Source: Scalesia atractyloides
Lineage: Eukaryota > Streptophyta > Magnoliopsida > Asterales > Asteraceae
Direction of reading: 5' to 3'
DNA length: 64,000 bases
NCBI GenBank assembly: GCA_947069175.1
Contig: CAMTDV010000009.1
Location: forward strand, 10,487,663 to 10,551,662
Part shown: positions 1-12,229 of the stretch, piece by piece
Position numbering within the stretch: position 1 is the stretch's first letter
How the letters are laid out: the number at the start of each line of letters is the position of its first letter
Program-made: the position numbers and the translations under genes
Notes under the pieces: generated by a model
The model's input: only the letters and a program-made list of their open reading frames with translations
The model's database searches: none
What the model was told of the DNA's origin: nothing

Positions 1-1805
1 ACCTTCTAACCTCCTTTAATCACCTCATATCAACCCTAAACACTCCCACTATAAATACAACACTCCTCCAAGCCATTTGACACTTTCACAACCCTCTAAT
101 CCTTCCTAAATCACTCTCAAATCATCTCAAGAACACTCATAATCAGAATTTTCGGGCAGATTGTACCACCTTCACAAAAGTGAGTATAACTTGCTCAAAA
201 CTTGATCTTTTTACTTGATTCTTTCTTCTAATTACTTGGACAATCTTTGGGTTTGAATCCTAGGGTTCTCCATGAAAAATCCAGACCTGGAAGTGCACCC
301 AAAGTGTCCTAAACTTTCTGTTATGATTTCAGCTCTTTCAATTCTTGTTTAAACTTATCAAACTTGAGTCTAACTCATCTCAAACCTATGTCCGAATGCT
401 TAAAACACTTATTGTGGTTGGTTAGGCTTAAAAACAAGGTTGAGACATTCAAAATAGAGGATTTAATCTTACAAACTTTCTGTTTTCGTAAGAGCTTCAA
501 GCTCACAAGTGGTACAAGTTCATAACTTGTTCATGTGTGTCTACCTTGGTTAGCCTTGGCTATCCTAAACTTTGAAACCACACATCACTTGATGTTCTCT
601 TAGATTAGTTGTGTAGTAGTTCATTTCTTATTGTACATTCATGACCCTCCTAGTTGTATATGACAACTTGTGTAGTGGTGAACATATTAAGAGGTTAAAT
701 GGATGTTCATCATCCTACCTCCATGCTTGACTTACTTGAATACCTAGAGGTACCAAAGTGGATGGTTCATCCTCCCACCTCTTACATGATTATATAACTA
801 TGTATATATTATGGACTATAATATAATCCCAAAAACCGAACCCTTGATAATGACTAAATAATCATCTATCGAGTTAATAAGTTTGTCACTAAAGTACATA
901 GTTTCTTGTCACGATTCTAATAGGCCTCGAACCTATGAAACCATATCAAATCCATCCCGTGTTATTATAGTGTCAAGAACAAGTGCTATGTCTTAGTGAC
1001 TCCTTTCATACATAATACTTTATTCTTAATTTCGTAATCTCGGTTGAATAATCCAAATCTTCCGTTACTCTCATAACTAATACCTAAGTTCTTCTTGTAG
1101 AAGGACAAGGTGCCAAACTCTAAACATCACAACAAAGCTCCCGTGATTACTTAAGTAGAACACTTAGCAAAACCGTGAGTACACTCGACCCATTTACCTT
1201 TTATCACTTTTGGGTTGTAACATGTTTCCGTATCAAAATACAGTATCACAAACTTATGCTTTTACATGCTCAATCTTTATACTAAATACTTGCTATGCTT
1301 AGATACATGCTAGATTATACATGCTTGATCATTAACTTAGCTAGCCCAAACTTATCATATATAGCTATATAGGAGTAGCACGTCGCCCGTCGGGGTTATG
1401 TTAAGATTATCATACTTATTTTAGTCTTGTCGCTTTTGTGACAAGGGATGCTCGATCTCGTTAAAACTTTTGTGGAAACTCGGGTTTGATCTAGTATAGC
1501 ATGATTAGTATAGTCTTTACTTACAATTACCATGTGGATTCGAGTGATACATGTTATACTTATGCTATGTATTCACCAAACTTGTGTACTCGCCTTTGCT
1601 TTTGCATTGAAATCGTATTTTAAACATGTTACAGGTTGAAGAGGATATGCATGATGAAAGCTAGTAGGAAAGGCTTTAGATAAACATTTTAATCTTACTA
1701 GACTAGTTTTGTCGTAATCATGTTGTACTTGTTGTTATTCTGAAATATTGTACTTGACTTCAAATGTTTTACTTGACAATGTTACTATGAATGAAATATG
1801 GGTTT
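1..1805 (+). repeat. Truncated 5' LTR of gypsy A
   Basis: Matches 4352-6144 of the 3' LTR. The first ~547 bases of the LTR lie left of the window, and the last ~91 (the match to 6145-6235) were removed by the internal deletion. A TATA-like CTATAAATA lies at 49-57, so most of what is visible is transcribed R-U5 sequence. One visible indel: the ATTGTGGTTGG stretch near 411-421 is shortened by 8 bases in the 3' copy. Short frames here are not coding. Confidence 0.9.
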
Positions 1806-3770
1806 CATCTCGAATTTCTCCAAGATTGCCGTTCCCTTGACTTCGTTGACTCAAAAAGATAAGCCTTTTGTTTGGGGTCCCAAACAAGAGGAATCTTTCC
1901 AAACGCTCAAGGACATGCTTTGTAATGCTCCTATCCTCACTCTCCCCGATGGGAACGATGATTTCATCGTGTATTGCGATGCCTCTAAGCAGGGTCTTGG
2001 TTGTGTACTCATGCGTCGAGACAAAGTAATCGCTTACGCGTCGAGACAACTCAAAACACATGAGAAAAACTATACTACTCATGACCTTGAACTTGGTGCA
2101 GTTGTTTTTGCATTAAAGATTTGGCGACACTACCTTTATGGTACAAAGTGTACGGTCTTCACCGACCATTAGAGCCTCCAACACATCTTTGATCAAAAGG
2201 AACTCAACATGCGTCAACGTCGAACGACTACGACTGTGATATTCGCTACCACCCTGGCAAAGCAAATGCCGTGGCCGATGCACTTAGTCGTAAGACTCAT
2301 GTTAAGAGTGTTCGTTGCTACCAAATCATGGGAAGACTTAACGAGTTGGTTCGACAAGCATAATTCACCGTCATTAACGAGGGTAACCTCGATAGCGAAT
2401 TGAATTGTGGGGTCGGAAACCCACTCGAAGCTAAGCCTGATGGTATTCTTTACTACCATAGTTGTATTTGGATTCCCGATCGTCTCAATCTTCGGTCTAC
2501 CTTGATGGATGAAGCCCATAAATCCCGATACTCCGTGCATCCTGGAGCTGATAAGATGTACCACGATTTGCGTGCATCCTATTGGTGGCCTGGAATGAAA
2601 CGTGATATCGCTCTTTACGTGTCCAAATGCCTTACGTGTTCCAAAGTCAAGGTAGAACATCAACGTCCCTCTGGTTTGCTCGAACAACCAGAAATTCCGG
2701 TCTGGAAATGGGAGACCATAGCCATGGACATCATCACGAAATTGTCTCGTACTTTGTCTGGTCATGACAGCATTTGGGTCATCGTTGACCTATTGACCAA
2801 ATCCTCACATTTTCTCGCTATTTGTGAAGATTACAAAGTCGAGAAATTGGCTCGTATCTACATGGATGAAATCATTAGTCGTCATGGTACTCCTCTTGAT
2901 ATTATCTCTGATCGCGACGCTCGTTTCACCTCTCGCGTTTGACAAACTTTTCAATCCACCCTTGGCACTCAGCTTAATCTTAGCACCGCTTTTCATCCTT
3001 AGTCTGATGGTCAAACTGAGCGTACTATCCAAACCTTGGAGGATATGCTTCGGTCATGCGTAATCGATGTTGGCGGCAATTGGGATTCGCACTTACCCTT
3101 GGTTGAATTCTCGTACAACAATAGTTATCACGCTAGTATTCAAATGGCTCCATTTGAAGCATTGTATGGTCGTAAGTGCCATTCGCCTATTTGTTGGCAC
3201 GAGATTGGAGATGTTCAGATCACCGGTCCCGAATTAATACAAGAGACGATGGACAAGATCTTACAAATACGTGATAATCTTCTCAAAGCACGGAGCCGAC
3301 AAAAGAGCTACACTGACAAAAGATGCAAGCCCTTGGAATTTAATATAGGTGATCTTGTACTTCTCAATGTATCCCCTTGGAAAGGCGTTGTTTGTTTTGG
3401 TAAGAAAGGCAAACTCGCTCCTCGCTACGTGGGTCCTTTCAAGATCTTGGAAAGGATTGGCAAGGTAGCGTATCGACTAGAGCTACCTCAAACGCTTAAC
3501 AATGTTCATCCTGTGTTTCATGTTTCAAATCTCAAGAAGTGTCTACCCGAAAAAGGAATTCAAGTTCCGCTTGAAGATCTTCAAATCAATGATACCTTGC
3601 ACTTTGTGGAGAAACCGGTTGAAATCATGGACCGAGGAGTCAAGCAGCTAAGGCGCAGTCGGATCCCTATCATCAAGGTTCGATGGGAAGGGAAACATGG
3701 GGAGTTTACTTGGGAACTCGAGAGTGATATGAAGACTAAGTATCCGCATCTCTTCGTTGCATCTTCCTAA
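1802..3770 (+). pseudogene. pol: Gypsy A pol remnant: end of RT, RNase H, integrase, chromodomain-like end
   Basis: The remnant starts abruptly in the RT-connection motif ISNFSKIAVPLTSL. RNase H follows (VYCDASKQGLGCVL, then TVFTDH), then the integrase zinc-binding part (HPGADKMYHDLR, CLTCSKVK). The integrase core has D near 2727, D in ISDRDARF near 2910 and E in DGQTERT near 3018. The end (GPFKILERIGKVAYRLELP, then EFTWELESDMK..YPHLF) is the group II chromodomain-like tail of Tekay elements. In life this would integrate cDNA, the tail targeting chromatin. Defects: TAG at 2170, about 20 bases lost near 2218 with a frameshift, TGA at 2940 where W is expected, and TAG at 3000 where Q is expected. 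It cannot make a working enzyme. The frame 3036-3770 (244 aa) is the longest surviving piece. Confidence 0.93.
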
Positions 3771-3788
3771 ATTTCGGGATGAAATTTC

Positions 3789-3804
3789 CTAAAGGAGGGG
3801 AGAC
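3789..3804 (+). other. Polypurine tract of gypsy A
   Basis: CTAAAGGAGGGGAGAC directly before the LTR start TGTAACG at 3805. This is the RNase H-resistant primer for plus-strand cDNA. It follows the pol stop by about 20 bases, as in element B. Confidence 0.85.
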
Positions 3805-6235
3805 TGTAACGCCTTGCTTTTTTCAAACTTTCTATTTATAGCAAGCTAGTGTTGAAATTCTATTTTTGGAAACTATTGTATTCGTATTCTCCTTTTCATT
3901 GTAATCGTGTAATCGAGGCTTGAATCGTAATGGAATAAACATATTTATCCTCATACTTGTTATATACAAATCATACTTGTTCATATAATGCTTACACATG
4001 ATACACATACTCGAAAACATGACATACTTGTTAATGCGTGACTTTATACTTGATACACACTTCATACGTGATATCCATACTTGATCTCGATCACTTGATG
4101 CATACACATACGTTATAACATGTTACTTATGCTTTTGATACCTTAATACATAAATGTCATAAAATGTCCTTAAAAATGGTCCAAACCCGTAAAAAATGAA
4201 CAAAACAACAAAATATAGAAAATGTGTCCCGGCCCGGTCCTTACGGACCGCAAGGGGAGACCCTTACGGTCCGTAAGGGTGTCTGGGCAGGACATATTTA
4301 TTTTGGCTCGCGATTGTGCACGGATCCACACATCCTTAACCTCACCAATCACCTTCTATCTTCCTTTAATCACCTCATATCAACCCTAAACACTCCCACT
4401 ATAAATACGACACTCCTCCAAGCCATTTGACACTTTCACAACCCTCTAATCCTTCCTAAATCACTCTCAAATCATCTCAAGAACACTCATAATCACAATT
4501 TTCAGGCAGATTGTACCACCTTCACAAAAGTGAGCATAACTTGCTCAAGACTTGATCTTTTTACTTGATTCTTTCTTCTAATTACTTGTACAATCTTTGG
4601 GTTTGAATCCTAGGGTTCTCCATGAAAAATCCAGACCTGGAAGTGCACCCAAAGTGTCCTAAACTTTCTGTTATGATTTCAGCTCTTTCAATTCTTGTTT
4701 AAACTTATCAAACTTGAGTCTAACTCATCTCAAACCTATGTCCGAATGCTTACAACACTTTGGTTAGGCTTAAAAACAAGGTTGAGACATTCAAAATAGA
4801 GGATTTAATCTTACAAACTTTCTGTTTTCGTAAGAGCTTCAAGCTCACAAGTGGTGCAAGTTCATAACTTGTTCATGTGTGTACCTTGGTTAGCCTTGGC
4901 TATCCTAAACTTTGAAACCACACATCACTTGATGTTCTCTTAGATTAGTTGTGTAGTAGTTCATTTCTTATTGTACATTCATGACCCTCCTAGTTGTCTA
5001 TGACAACTTATGTAGTGGTGAACATATAAAGAGGTTAAATGGATGTTCATCATCCTACCTCCATGCTTGACTTACTTGAATACCTAGAGGTACCAAAGTG
5101 GATGGTTCATCCTCCCACCTCCTACATGATTATATAACTATGTATATATTATGGACTATAATAAAATCCCAAAAGCCGAACCCATGATAATGACTAAATA
5201 ATCATCTATCGAGTTTTTAAGTTTGTCACTAAAGTACGTAGTTCCTTGTCACGATTCTAATAGGCCTCGAACCTATGAAACCATATCAAATCCATTCCGG
5301 GTTATTATAGTGTCAAGAACAAGTGCTATGTCTTAGTGACTAATTTCATACATAATCTTTATTCTTAATTTCGTAATCTCGCTCGAATAATCCAATCTTC
5401 CGTTACTCTTATAACTAATACCTAAGTTCTTCTTGTAGAAGGACAAGGTGCCCAACTCTAAACATCACAACAAAGCTCCCGGGATTACTTAAGTGGAACA
5501 CTTAGCAAAACCGTGAGTACACTCGACCCATTTACCTTTTATCACTTTTGGGTTGGAACATGTTTCCGTATCAAAATACACTATCACAAACTTATGCTTT
5601 TACATGCTCAATCCTTATACATGAATACTTGTTATGCTTAGATAGATGCTAGATTATACATGCTTGATCATTAACTTAGCTAGCCCAAACTTATCATATA
5701 TAGCGCTATAGGAGTAGCACGCCGCCCGTCGGGGTTATGTTAAGATTATCGTACTCATTTTAGTCTTGTCGCTTTTGTGACAAGGGAAGCTGATCTCGTT
5801 AAAACTTTTGTGGAAACTCGGGGTTTGATCTAGTATAGCATGATTAGTATAGTCTTTGCTTACAATTACCATGTGGATATGAGTTATACATTTTATACTT
5901 ATGCTATGTATTCACCAAACTTGTATACTCGCCTTTGCTTTTGCATTGAACTCGTATTTAATCATGTTACAGGTTGAAGAGGATACGCATGATGAAAGCT
6001 AGTAGGAAAGGCTTTAGATACACATTTTAATCTTACTAGACTAGTTTTGTCGTAATCATGTTGTACTTGTTGTTATTCTGAATTGTTGTACTTGACTTCA
6101 AATGGTATACTTGACAATGTTACTATGAATGAAATATGGGTTTTATTTAAATATTGTCGCCATTTAGTATTTATGAGTAATGAACAATCTATTTCGTCCC
6201 GCCTTAATATTTCCGCCATCGGTTGGGGTGTGACA
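3805..6235 (+). repeat. Complete 3' LTR of gypsy A (2431 bp)
   Basis: Starts TGTAACG right after the polypurine tract and ends GGTTGGGGTGTGACA, giving TG..CA ends. The terminal block TTCCGCCATCGGTTGGGGTGTGACA type is shared with elements B and F, so these are related chromovirus LTRs. Promoter signals sit about 430-600 bases into the LTR. Confidence 0.92.
4230..4408 (+). promoter_or_regulatory. Gypsy A LTR promoter: two GC-rich palindromes and a TATA box
   Basis: GGTCCTTACGGACC (4236-4249) is a perfect dyad, and CCCTTACGGTCCGTAAGGG (4261-4279) is a perfect dyad around one central T. Both contain CTTACGG. CTATAAATA follows at 4399-4407, followed by CACTCCTCC and a pyrimidine-rich leader. This layout suggests transcription starting near 4430. 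Promoter use is inferred from position and motif only. Confidence 0.6.
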
Positions 6236-7302
6236 AAACTAGACAAGTTCGTCCGAACTTGTATCAACTCCAAGAACTTCAGTCAAGTTCGCCCGAACTT
6301 GTACCTTTTCTAAGAAAAGTACCAGTTCGCCCGAACTTGTACCTTTTTCTAAGAAAAGGTACCAAGTTCGCCCGAACTTGCACAATTCCATGGTATTTCA
6401 AGCAAGTTTGCCTGAACTTGTATCAAATCCAGGAGATTTGGTACAACTTCACCCGAACTTGTCCTCCGCTCCTTTACATTTCGACCGTTTCAGCATTTCG
6501 GAAGACGGATGCACTTCTATTCGCTTACAGGCTTAACCGGCGCTCCCTTCAATCCACATCAGTTCCCATTTCTCTCTCTTAACGCACCAACTGTGAGTAT
6601 ACTTGAACCCTTTTACGCTTAAACGCACATTAGGGTGTTACATACGTTCCTATAACAAATCACATCACACAACTCAAACGCTTACTCGCAACCCGCTGAT
6701 ACATGATTATACGTGAAATCTGCTGAATTGTATGTGTTACTTGATTGCTAGTACGCCACCCTTAACATGATAGCTTGCTAGAGGTTGACCCGCCACCCGG
6801 AGGCCCGGGTTGTTAAGGCTCACATTTTTATTTTGCGTTTATTTTCTGTTTAGGATGCGGACACTTGTTCGTGTGCCTCGCACTCGCGATTTGTTGGTTT
6901 ACTTGAATCTAAGTAGTTACGTAGTTCACATCTCTTACGTATGTCATGCGGTGTAAGCTAAACGCTTTTTTATCTATTATGTACGCAAACCTGTATGCTC
7001 ACCTTTACTTAATTGTATTGACTTTTATTTTAACGTATGTGACAAGTTGAGGATTTCCTACTCTCGCAATTGGATTAGCTTTATCTTAGAAACTCATGTA
7101 ATAAAATCTAGGGTAGATCGGATTGGAATTTGTTTAAGAGATTATGTATTTATGTTGACTATTTGCGGAATGTTTGTTGAATTGTATGGGAAATTTGACA
7201 TTTTAAATATTGTCGCTTAAATAGTGTTATGGAATTCTCTTGAACAATCTGATTCGCCTAGTGCCACGCCCTGATGTTTCCGCCATCGGTTGGGGTGTGA
7301 CA
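6236..7302 (+). repeat. 5' LTR of gypsy B, right part
   Basis: Colinear with 20608-21600 of the 3' LTR. It ends GGTTGGGGTGTGACA at 7302, immediately before the primer site, which identifies it as the 5' copy. It contains six units of the TTCGCCCGAA palindrome array. Confidence 0.92.
6244..6461 (+). repeat. Palindrome array in B 5' LTR, ~40-bp period
   Basis: Copies of CAAGTTCGCCCGAACTTG or close variants begin at 6244, 6284, 6323, 6363, 6403 and about 6443. Two of the ~22-base spacers (after 6301 and after 6339) are themselves inverted repeats of the GTACC..GGTAC type. This is the same array as 20536-20794 in the 3' LTR, less the units lost to the left of element A. Confidence 0.9.
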
Positions 7303-7304
7303 GA

Positions 7305-7317
7305 TTGGTATCAAAGC
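7305..7317 (+). other. Primer binding site of gypsy B
   Basis: TTGGTATCAAAGC starts 2 bases after the LTR end. Plant elements primed by initiator methionine tRNA carry TGGTATCAGAGC here; this copy has A for G at one position. It primes minus-strand cDNA. Confidence 0.85.
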
Positions 7318-8930
7318 CATAACTATAGGGAAAATTAGGTAGAACTGCCCTGTCTGACCTAGTCTATAGTTAGGATACCAAATCAGACTGTTACGCATCG
7401 ATTTACGCCCGAAACTGATACAAACTGACAACTTCGCCCGAAGTTAGGGTACATTCGCTCGAACCAGATCAAGTTTGCCCGAACTTGACCAAGTTTCTCC
7501 CGAAGTTGACTCAGTCCCCTCAAAACATAACAAGTTCGCTTGAAAACAATCAAGTTCGCCGGAGTTAGACAACTTCCCCGAACTTGATCATATACTTTCG
7601 AAACGGACTTTAAACTACGTATGCTTTTACTAAAGCTACCACAATACACGTGAAGAACGCTCGTATCATACAAAACGGGTGATCAAGTCGAGATTAGGTG
7701 TGAAAACCAAGAACTCTCAATAAGATCATTCACTCCGCGCATCCTCTATCACACGAGATACCTTCGTTGAGTTAGGAGTGATATCCAAACCTCGACGAAA
7801 ATCTCCATTTCTATCTAGTGGAACTCCCGATTTGATCGGTTAGCACAACCACAACCAGGAATGAAGTTGTTAAGTTAGGGGTGAAACCCACATCTTAAGA
7901 ACTAGTTCGACTCCTTGATTTTCAATCTCACCAAAGTCTCGACTATTTTGATGACTCGGGACACATCGTAACTGGAAGGATAAATGTTGTTAACCGTTGT
8001 ACAGCGAGAGCATTTGTCTATTAGGCCAAATTGTGTGCCCGAACTCAGAGAATTTTCGAAACACTTTGGGTAGTCGCTGTATCAAAACCCAGGACACTGC
8101 AAATTGATTTAAGCCTGCAATCGCCGATTTTACGCATCATCAAGTTTTATTATTATTTATATATATGAATTTTGTGGATTTCTCGCTTTATTGATTTCTC
8201 GATTTATCGCCTTTTACGCTCTACCGAGATATGCACTACTCGCACAACGCTCGCAATCTAAAACACTAATAAAATCGCAGATAATCCAATTCAACGAACG
8301 CATCCCGCTTACGATACGCCACACGTACCTCGTCCGCTGTATTAGTCTATAATATAGCGTAGTATGAACCGTACTACTATACGCAACCGCGCTACGTTAC
8401 CTCACTAACTCTCGAATGCGCTACACCTTACTTATGGGAATGTGAATACGTGCAAAATATATATGCTTACGTGTATTATTATGTTACTACGTGCTTATGT
8501 GACTACGTGTTTATGTGCCTACATGCTGTCACACCCCGACCCGCAACAGAATATGTGCCTACGTGTTTATGGGCATGATTGGGTTAACTCGAGAGCTTAT
8601 GACTTGCAATTACTTGTTTTAAATATTCACTAATTCATATCAAATGTCTCATAATACAAATAATTCACATAAACAATTACAAACACAAGACGATGTTTAT
8701 AACAAGTATATTGCACTAATTCGTTTCTTGTTAACTAAGGCCCATCCTATGTCCAATCTTCTCTTCGTACCTATTCACCTGTATCATGTGTAAAAATGGT
8801 TTTGGGTCAACAAAGGTTGGCAAGTGAATCTAAGTTAAACATTTAAACAGGTTGTTAAATTGGTTATTTCAATAAAAATGTGCATGGACCATATATGAGC
8901 ATATGTATATATAATTAAATCACAAACCAC

Positions 8931-9334
8931 ATAATATCAACAATGAACATATGAACATGATGAGTGATGAACTTGAGATCAAGGCTCAATCAAACGGAGC
9001 CGATCTAATGAGGCACCTGATGCTCAACTCGTATCCCACGAGGAACTGATGGGCCTTAAATGAATGATTGCACTGAAATGATAAAATGTAACCACACATA
9101 ACCACAACAAACAAATATACACATTAGATCACATAATATCAACAACGAATATATGAACATGATGAATGATGAACTTGAGATCAAGGCTCAATCAAACGGA
9201 GCCGATCTAATGAGGCACCTGATGCTCGACTCGTATCCCATGAGCAACTGATGAGCCTTAAATGAATGATTGCACTGAAATGATAAAATGTAACCACACA
9301 TAAACACAACAAACAGATATACACTTAAGATCAC
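8931..9334. repeat. Tandem duplication, 202-bp unit, in solo LTR C
   Basis: Two direct copies start with ATAATATCAACAA at 8931 and 9133, and the first bases of a third follow at 9335. The copies differ at scattered bases, so the duplication is not recent. It lies downstream of the LTR's minus-strand TATA, in R-U5. Confidence 0.9.
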
Positions 9335-9950
9335 ATAATGGTGGTAGCACATGTATTTGTATAAATAAAGTAAATTACGACATGATACACCCCAAAACGT
9401 GAATAACAAAAGGGAATTTGTAAGGATTCACTCACAGTGTTTGCGTTTTTAATCCTTAGTGAAAAACCACACGAGAATAAGGAGAAAATCCAATTGATAA
9501 GCGTGATTTAAGCTAGACAAACGAATGCAACAAAAAAAGTAAACGTTAAACTAGGCATAGCTAAATGAGCGAACATGATATGTTAGACTTGTTGAGCCTA
9601 ACGAGCCTCTACAAGGCTATGAAAAGCCTAAAGGCAAGCCTAAATTAGGCTACCTTAACGAGCCTAATGCTCCTTAACTAAGAACCTAAACTAAACTAAT
9701 TAAACTAAGAAAGCAATAAATAAATGAATATTAAAAAAATAAAAAAAACAAAGAAAGGAAGATTACCTCGAAGAAGAACTTTACAAAATCATAAGAGCTT
9801 GAAGGGCAACATCTCCTCGTCGAAAGCGGAAATAAAAACTACTACACACCACACCCAAAGGGGTATTGTGCTTGTGGAGCCACCAAATTTGGTTATTCCA
9901 CTTGTTTATACTCAAACTAGGAGTTGCAAGCTATAAAGAACCAAGCAAGG

Positions 9951-9960
9951 GTATTTATAG
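9951..9960 (-). promoter_or_regulatory. TATA box of solo LTR C
   Basis: CTATAAATAC on the minus strand, with GC-rich motifs (CCGTGCGCGAAACGGAG, about 10084-10100) some 125 bases upstream. Solo LTR D has a similar motif (GTACGCGCAAAACGGAG) about 150 bases upstream of its own TATA, so C and D look like related families. Confidence 0.55.
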
Positions 9961-10933
9961 GTGTGAAATAGAGCACAAAATGGTGATTGGGGCGATGTGG
10001 AATAACTTTAAAACAAGATTTTCGTGTCTTTCAAATCAGCAACAAACAGCAAACTTGTTTTCGCGATTCCCGCTTCGTTATAACTCCGTTTCGCGCACGG
10101 TTTTCGCCTATTATTTTCAGAGTACTATCATATAGAAGAGAGTAATCCAACATCCATGGTGTCGAGAATTGGGCTTAAACCTTGGGTCTTGATGCAGGTC
10201 GAGGGTTATGTTCTAAAACTTGTGTTTGTGATTCCCGTTACGCTGGAGCTCAGTTTTACGCACCATTTGAACCTACTTGATCCTTAGTATACCAAGTATA
10301 TCTTGGAGCTTTGAATGGACCAGAATGATAGCTCAAGGATGGAGAAAAGTTAGCAAGAAAGTCACCCGAAAGTCATCTTATGACAAAACTAAGAATACGA
10401 CATGTAGGGCTTTTTACTTGCGATCATTTACATCTAAATTCTCCAAAACACAATGTCCGATCTTAAGGCATGTATATAATGAAGTTTGAATGATAAGAAA
10501 GTTATGATGTGATGTGTTAGGTATGTTCACGAGGTCTCCAAAGTTTTTGATTAATTTAAGGAAAACCTTAGTTTTAGACCTTGATATATAGAGGGTTGCT
10601 TCAAAATACATGGGAATGAATTTACAAGGTTGTCTAAAACACGTATAAGACTATAAACACCAGATATGATAACATGTATGATCAAAACATAGAATCCAAG
10701 ACATTTTATTGCTTATACATTAAACAAAACTACGTGGAATATGAAAACGGATCGAGTTACAAAAACAGGTTGGGTTTTAGGATTCATTCATTTTTTTTGA
10801 CGAATGTTACACATGCTTACTTGCCTACGTGAATATGTGATTTTGTGCCTTATTTGAACAATAATAATAACAGTAAACTATTGAACATAAACCTCCTGTA
10901 ATCGAATCTCATCCAATCACATCCTTCGTGTAG

Positions 10934-12109
10934 ATGTCTTTCATGGGATCTCACACTAGGAGGAACATCCAACGAAACAACGCTGACAAGCGTATCGCCT
11001 CGCTAGTAGCCAAGCAGATTGTTAGTGAAATTCAGGCTGTCAGCAGCAACTCGTCGGTAGACTCCAAAACCGACGCGCCAAAGTCCTCGTTCAACTTCAA
11101 GCAATTAAAAGCGTGTGGACCTCTCACTTTTACCGGCACAGACGGACCAAGTGCGATGTTCCATAGGTTCGACTCCATTGAGGTCACCTTCCGCCAGAGC
11201 GGATGCCCCGAAAATCTCTGCACCATCATCGCTACAGGTGTGTTCCAATCAAGGGCACTTGATTGGTGGACCGCATAGCGCAACAGGCGCGAAACGATGA
11301 GGCTTACGGGGTCACGTGGGTGGAACTCAAGGCAATTATGGTGAAAGAATTATGACCTCCCCATGAAATTCAGAAACTGGAGAATGAATTTTGGGATATC
11401 AAGCAAGATGGACCCGACAACGCAGATCTCACTGCATGGTTTCAAGCAGCTAAGTATCATCTGTCCCAGTTAGGTGGGCACCACTGAAAAAGCAATCAAA
11501 AAGTACCTCCGCGCTCTACCTGACTGCGTTGCGGATTTTGTCCAAGCAGCGCGTCCTACTATTATCGAGGAGACCTATCAGCTTGCAGCTGAAATCAATG
11601 ACAAGCGAGTCCAGGCTGGTTACTTCAAGAGCCGCAACAAAGTCACAAATCAAGCTATCATCGAGCCGAGTGCTACTACCGTGCCTTCTTAAGAATCAAA
11701 GTCAAATCGCCGAGATCGCAAAAGAGGGAACCCAAGCAAGAACTGTACAGCTGTTGCACCCTTGAACTCTCAGCCGTTTCAGGCTGCTACACCAAACGCA
11801 CCACCTGCAAAGCGTGCGTACAATAGTGTCACGCGCTATGCTCAAAGTGTACCTACCATCACCCAGTTGGAGGCAATTGCCTTTTATTTACCAACTGCAA
11901 TATCTACGGCCATTTTACTGTCAGCTGCCGTACTGGTCCTCGTCAGCCAGCTCCTCAAGCACCAGCAGCACTACCAGCTCCACCTCGTGCTCTTCAAACC
12001 AACCATCAGCAACCCCAGCAACAAGCACCAGTCCCAAAAGCAGATGCTTGCTTCACTTGCGGTGATCCGAACCACTTTAGCAATGTCTGCCCAAACAAAG
12101 CCGTGAAGC
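10934..12109 (+). pseudogene. gag: Gypsy B gag (broken) with CCHC zinc knuckle
   Basis: The start at 10934 opens MSFMGSHTRRN; the capsid-type core TFTGTDGPSAMFHRFDSIE..ALDWW ends at TAG 11276. The rest runs in other frames: VTWVELKAIMVKEL and EIQKLENEFWDIKQDG near 11310-11410, then KKYLRALPDCVADFV and EETYQLAAEI (11490-11610). A zinc knuckle of form CX2CX4HX4C (CFTCGDPNHFSNVC) is at 12049-12090, followed by a Q/P-rich tail. Gag packages the element RNA into particles. At least three frameshifts or stops make it non-functional. Confidence 0.9.
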
Positions 12110-12229
12110 AAGAGCCGCAGCAGCAGCCTCAGCCACAGCCACCACAGCCGCAGCAGCAGAAACCACAAGCTGTGCGTGGGAGAGCCTTCAATCTTAATCA
12201 CCGTCGGGCTCAGAATGACAACAATGTTG

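Larger units (their letters stand above)
1..6235 (+). mobile_element. Gypsy element A (Tekay-type chromovirus), internally deleted, left end outside window
   Basis: The order is LTR (1-1805), pol remnant, polypurine tract, LTR (3805-6235). The two LTR copies align from position 1 with 4352 up to 1805 with 6144, with roughly one difference per 30-50 bases where I compared them. The integrase and the C-terminal chromodomain-like end place it with Tekay/Del chromoviruses. Primer site, gag, protease and most of reverse transcriptase are missing. The bases after the 3' LTR (AAACT, 6236-6240) continue as the LTR of element B; the undisturbed B copy reads GGAAACTAGAC at 20606-20616. So A was inserted into B's 5' LTR, and AAACT is the likely target duplication. 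Confidence 0.9.
8527..10811 (-). mobile_element. Solo LTR C, reverse orientation, perfect 5-bp target duplication
   Basis: On the minus strand it starts TGTAACATTCG and ends GGTCGGGGTGTGACA, the terminal type of plant gypsy LTRs. CATGC occurs at 8522-8526 and again at 10812-10816, an exact target duplication. Both flanks belong to B's leader (TACGTG-rich). There is no internal region, so it is a solo LTR left by unequal recombination, 2285 bp. A minus-strand TATA (CTATAAATAC) is at 9951-9960. Short frames inside, such as 9724-9936, are not coding. Confidence 0.92.
7303..10933 (+). other. Gypsy B untranslated leader with palindrome half-sites; interrupted by solo LTR C
   Basis: Between primer site and gag, without solo LTR C, the leader is about 1.3 kb. 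At 7425-7590 it holds a second loose cluster of the LTR motif (CAACTTCGCCCGAAGTT, CAAGTTTGCCCGAACTTG, CAAGTTCGCC and relatives). From about 8180 it is rich in CGC-containing hexamers (ACGCTC, TCGCA) and TACGTG repeats. I see no conserved reading frame in it; the 96-codon reverse frame at 7383-7673 is composition only. Confidence 0.7.

Noticed and set aside
7305..7317. tRNA gene fragment
   Set aside because: TGGTATCA directly after an LTR end is a primer binding site; no tRNA body is present.
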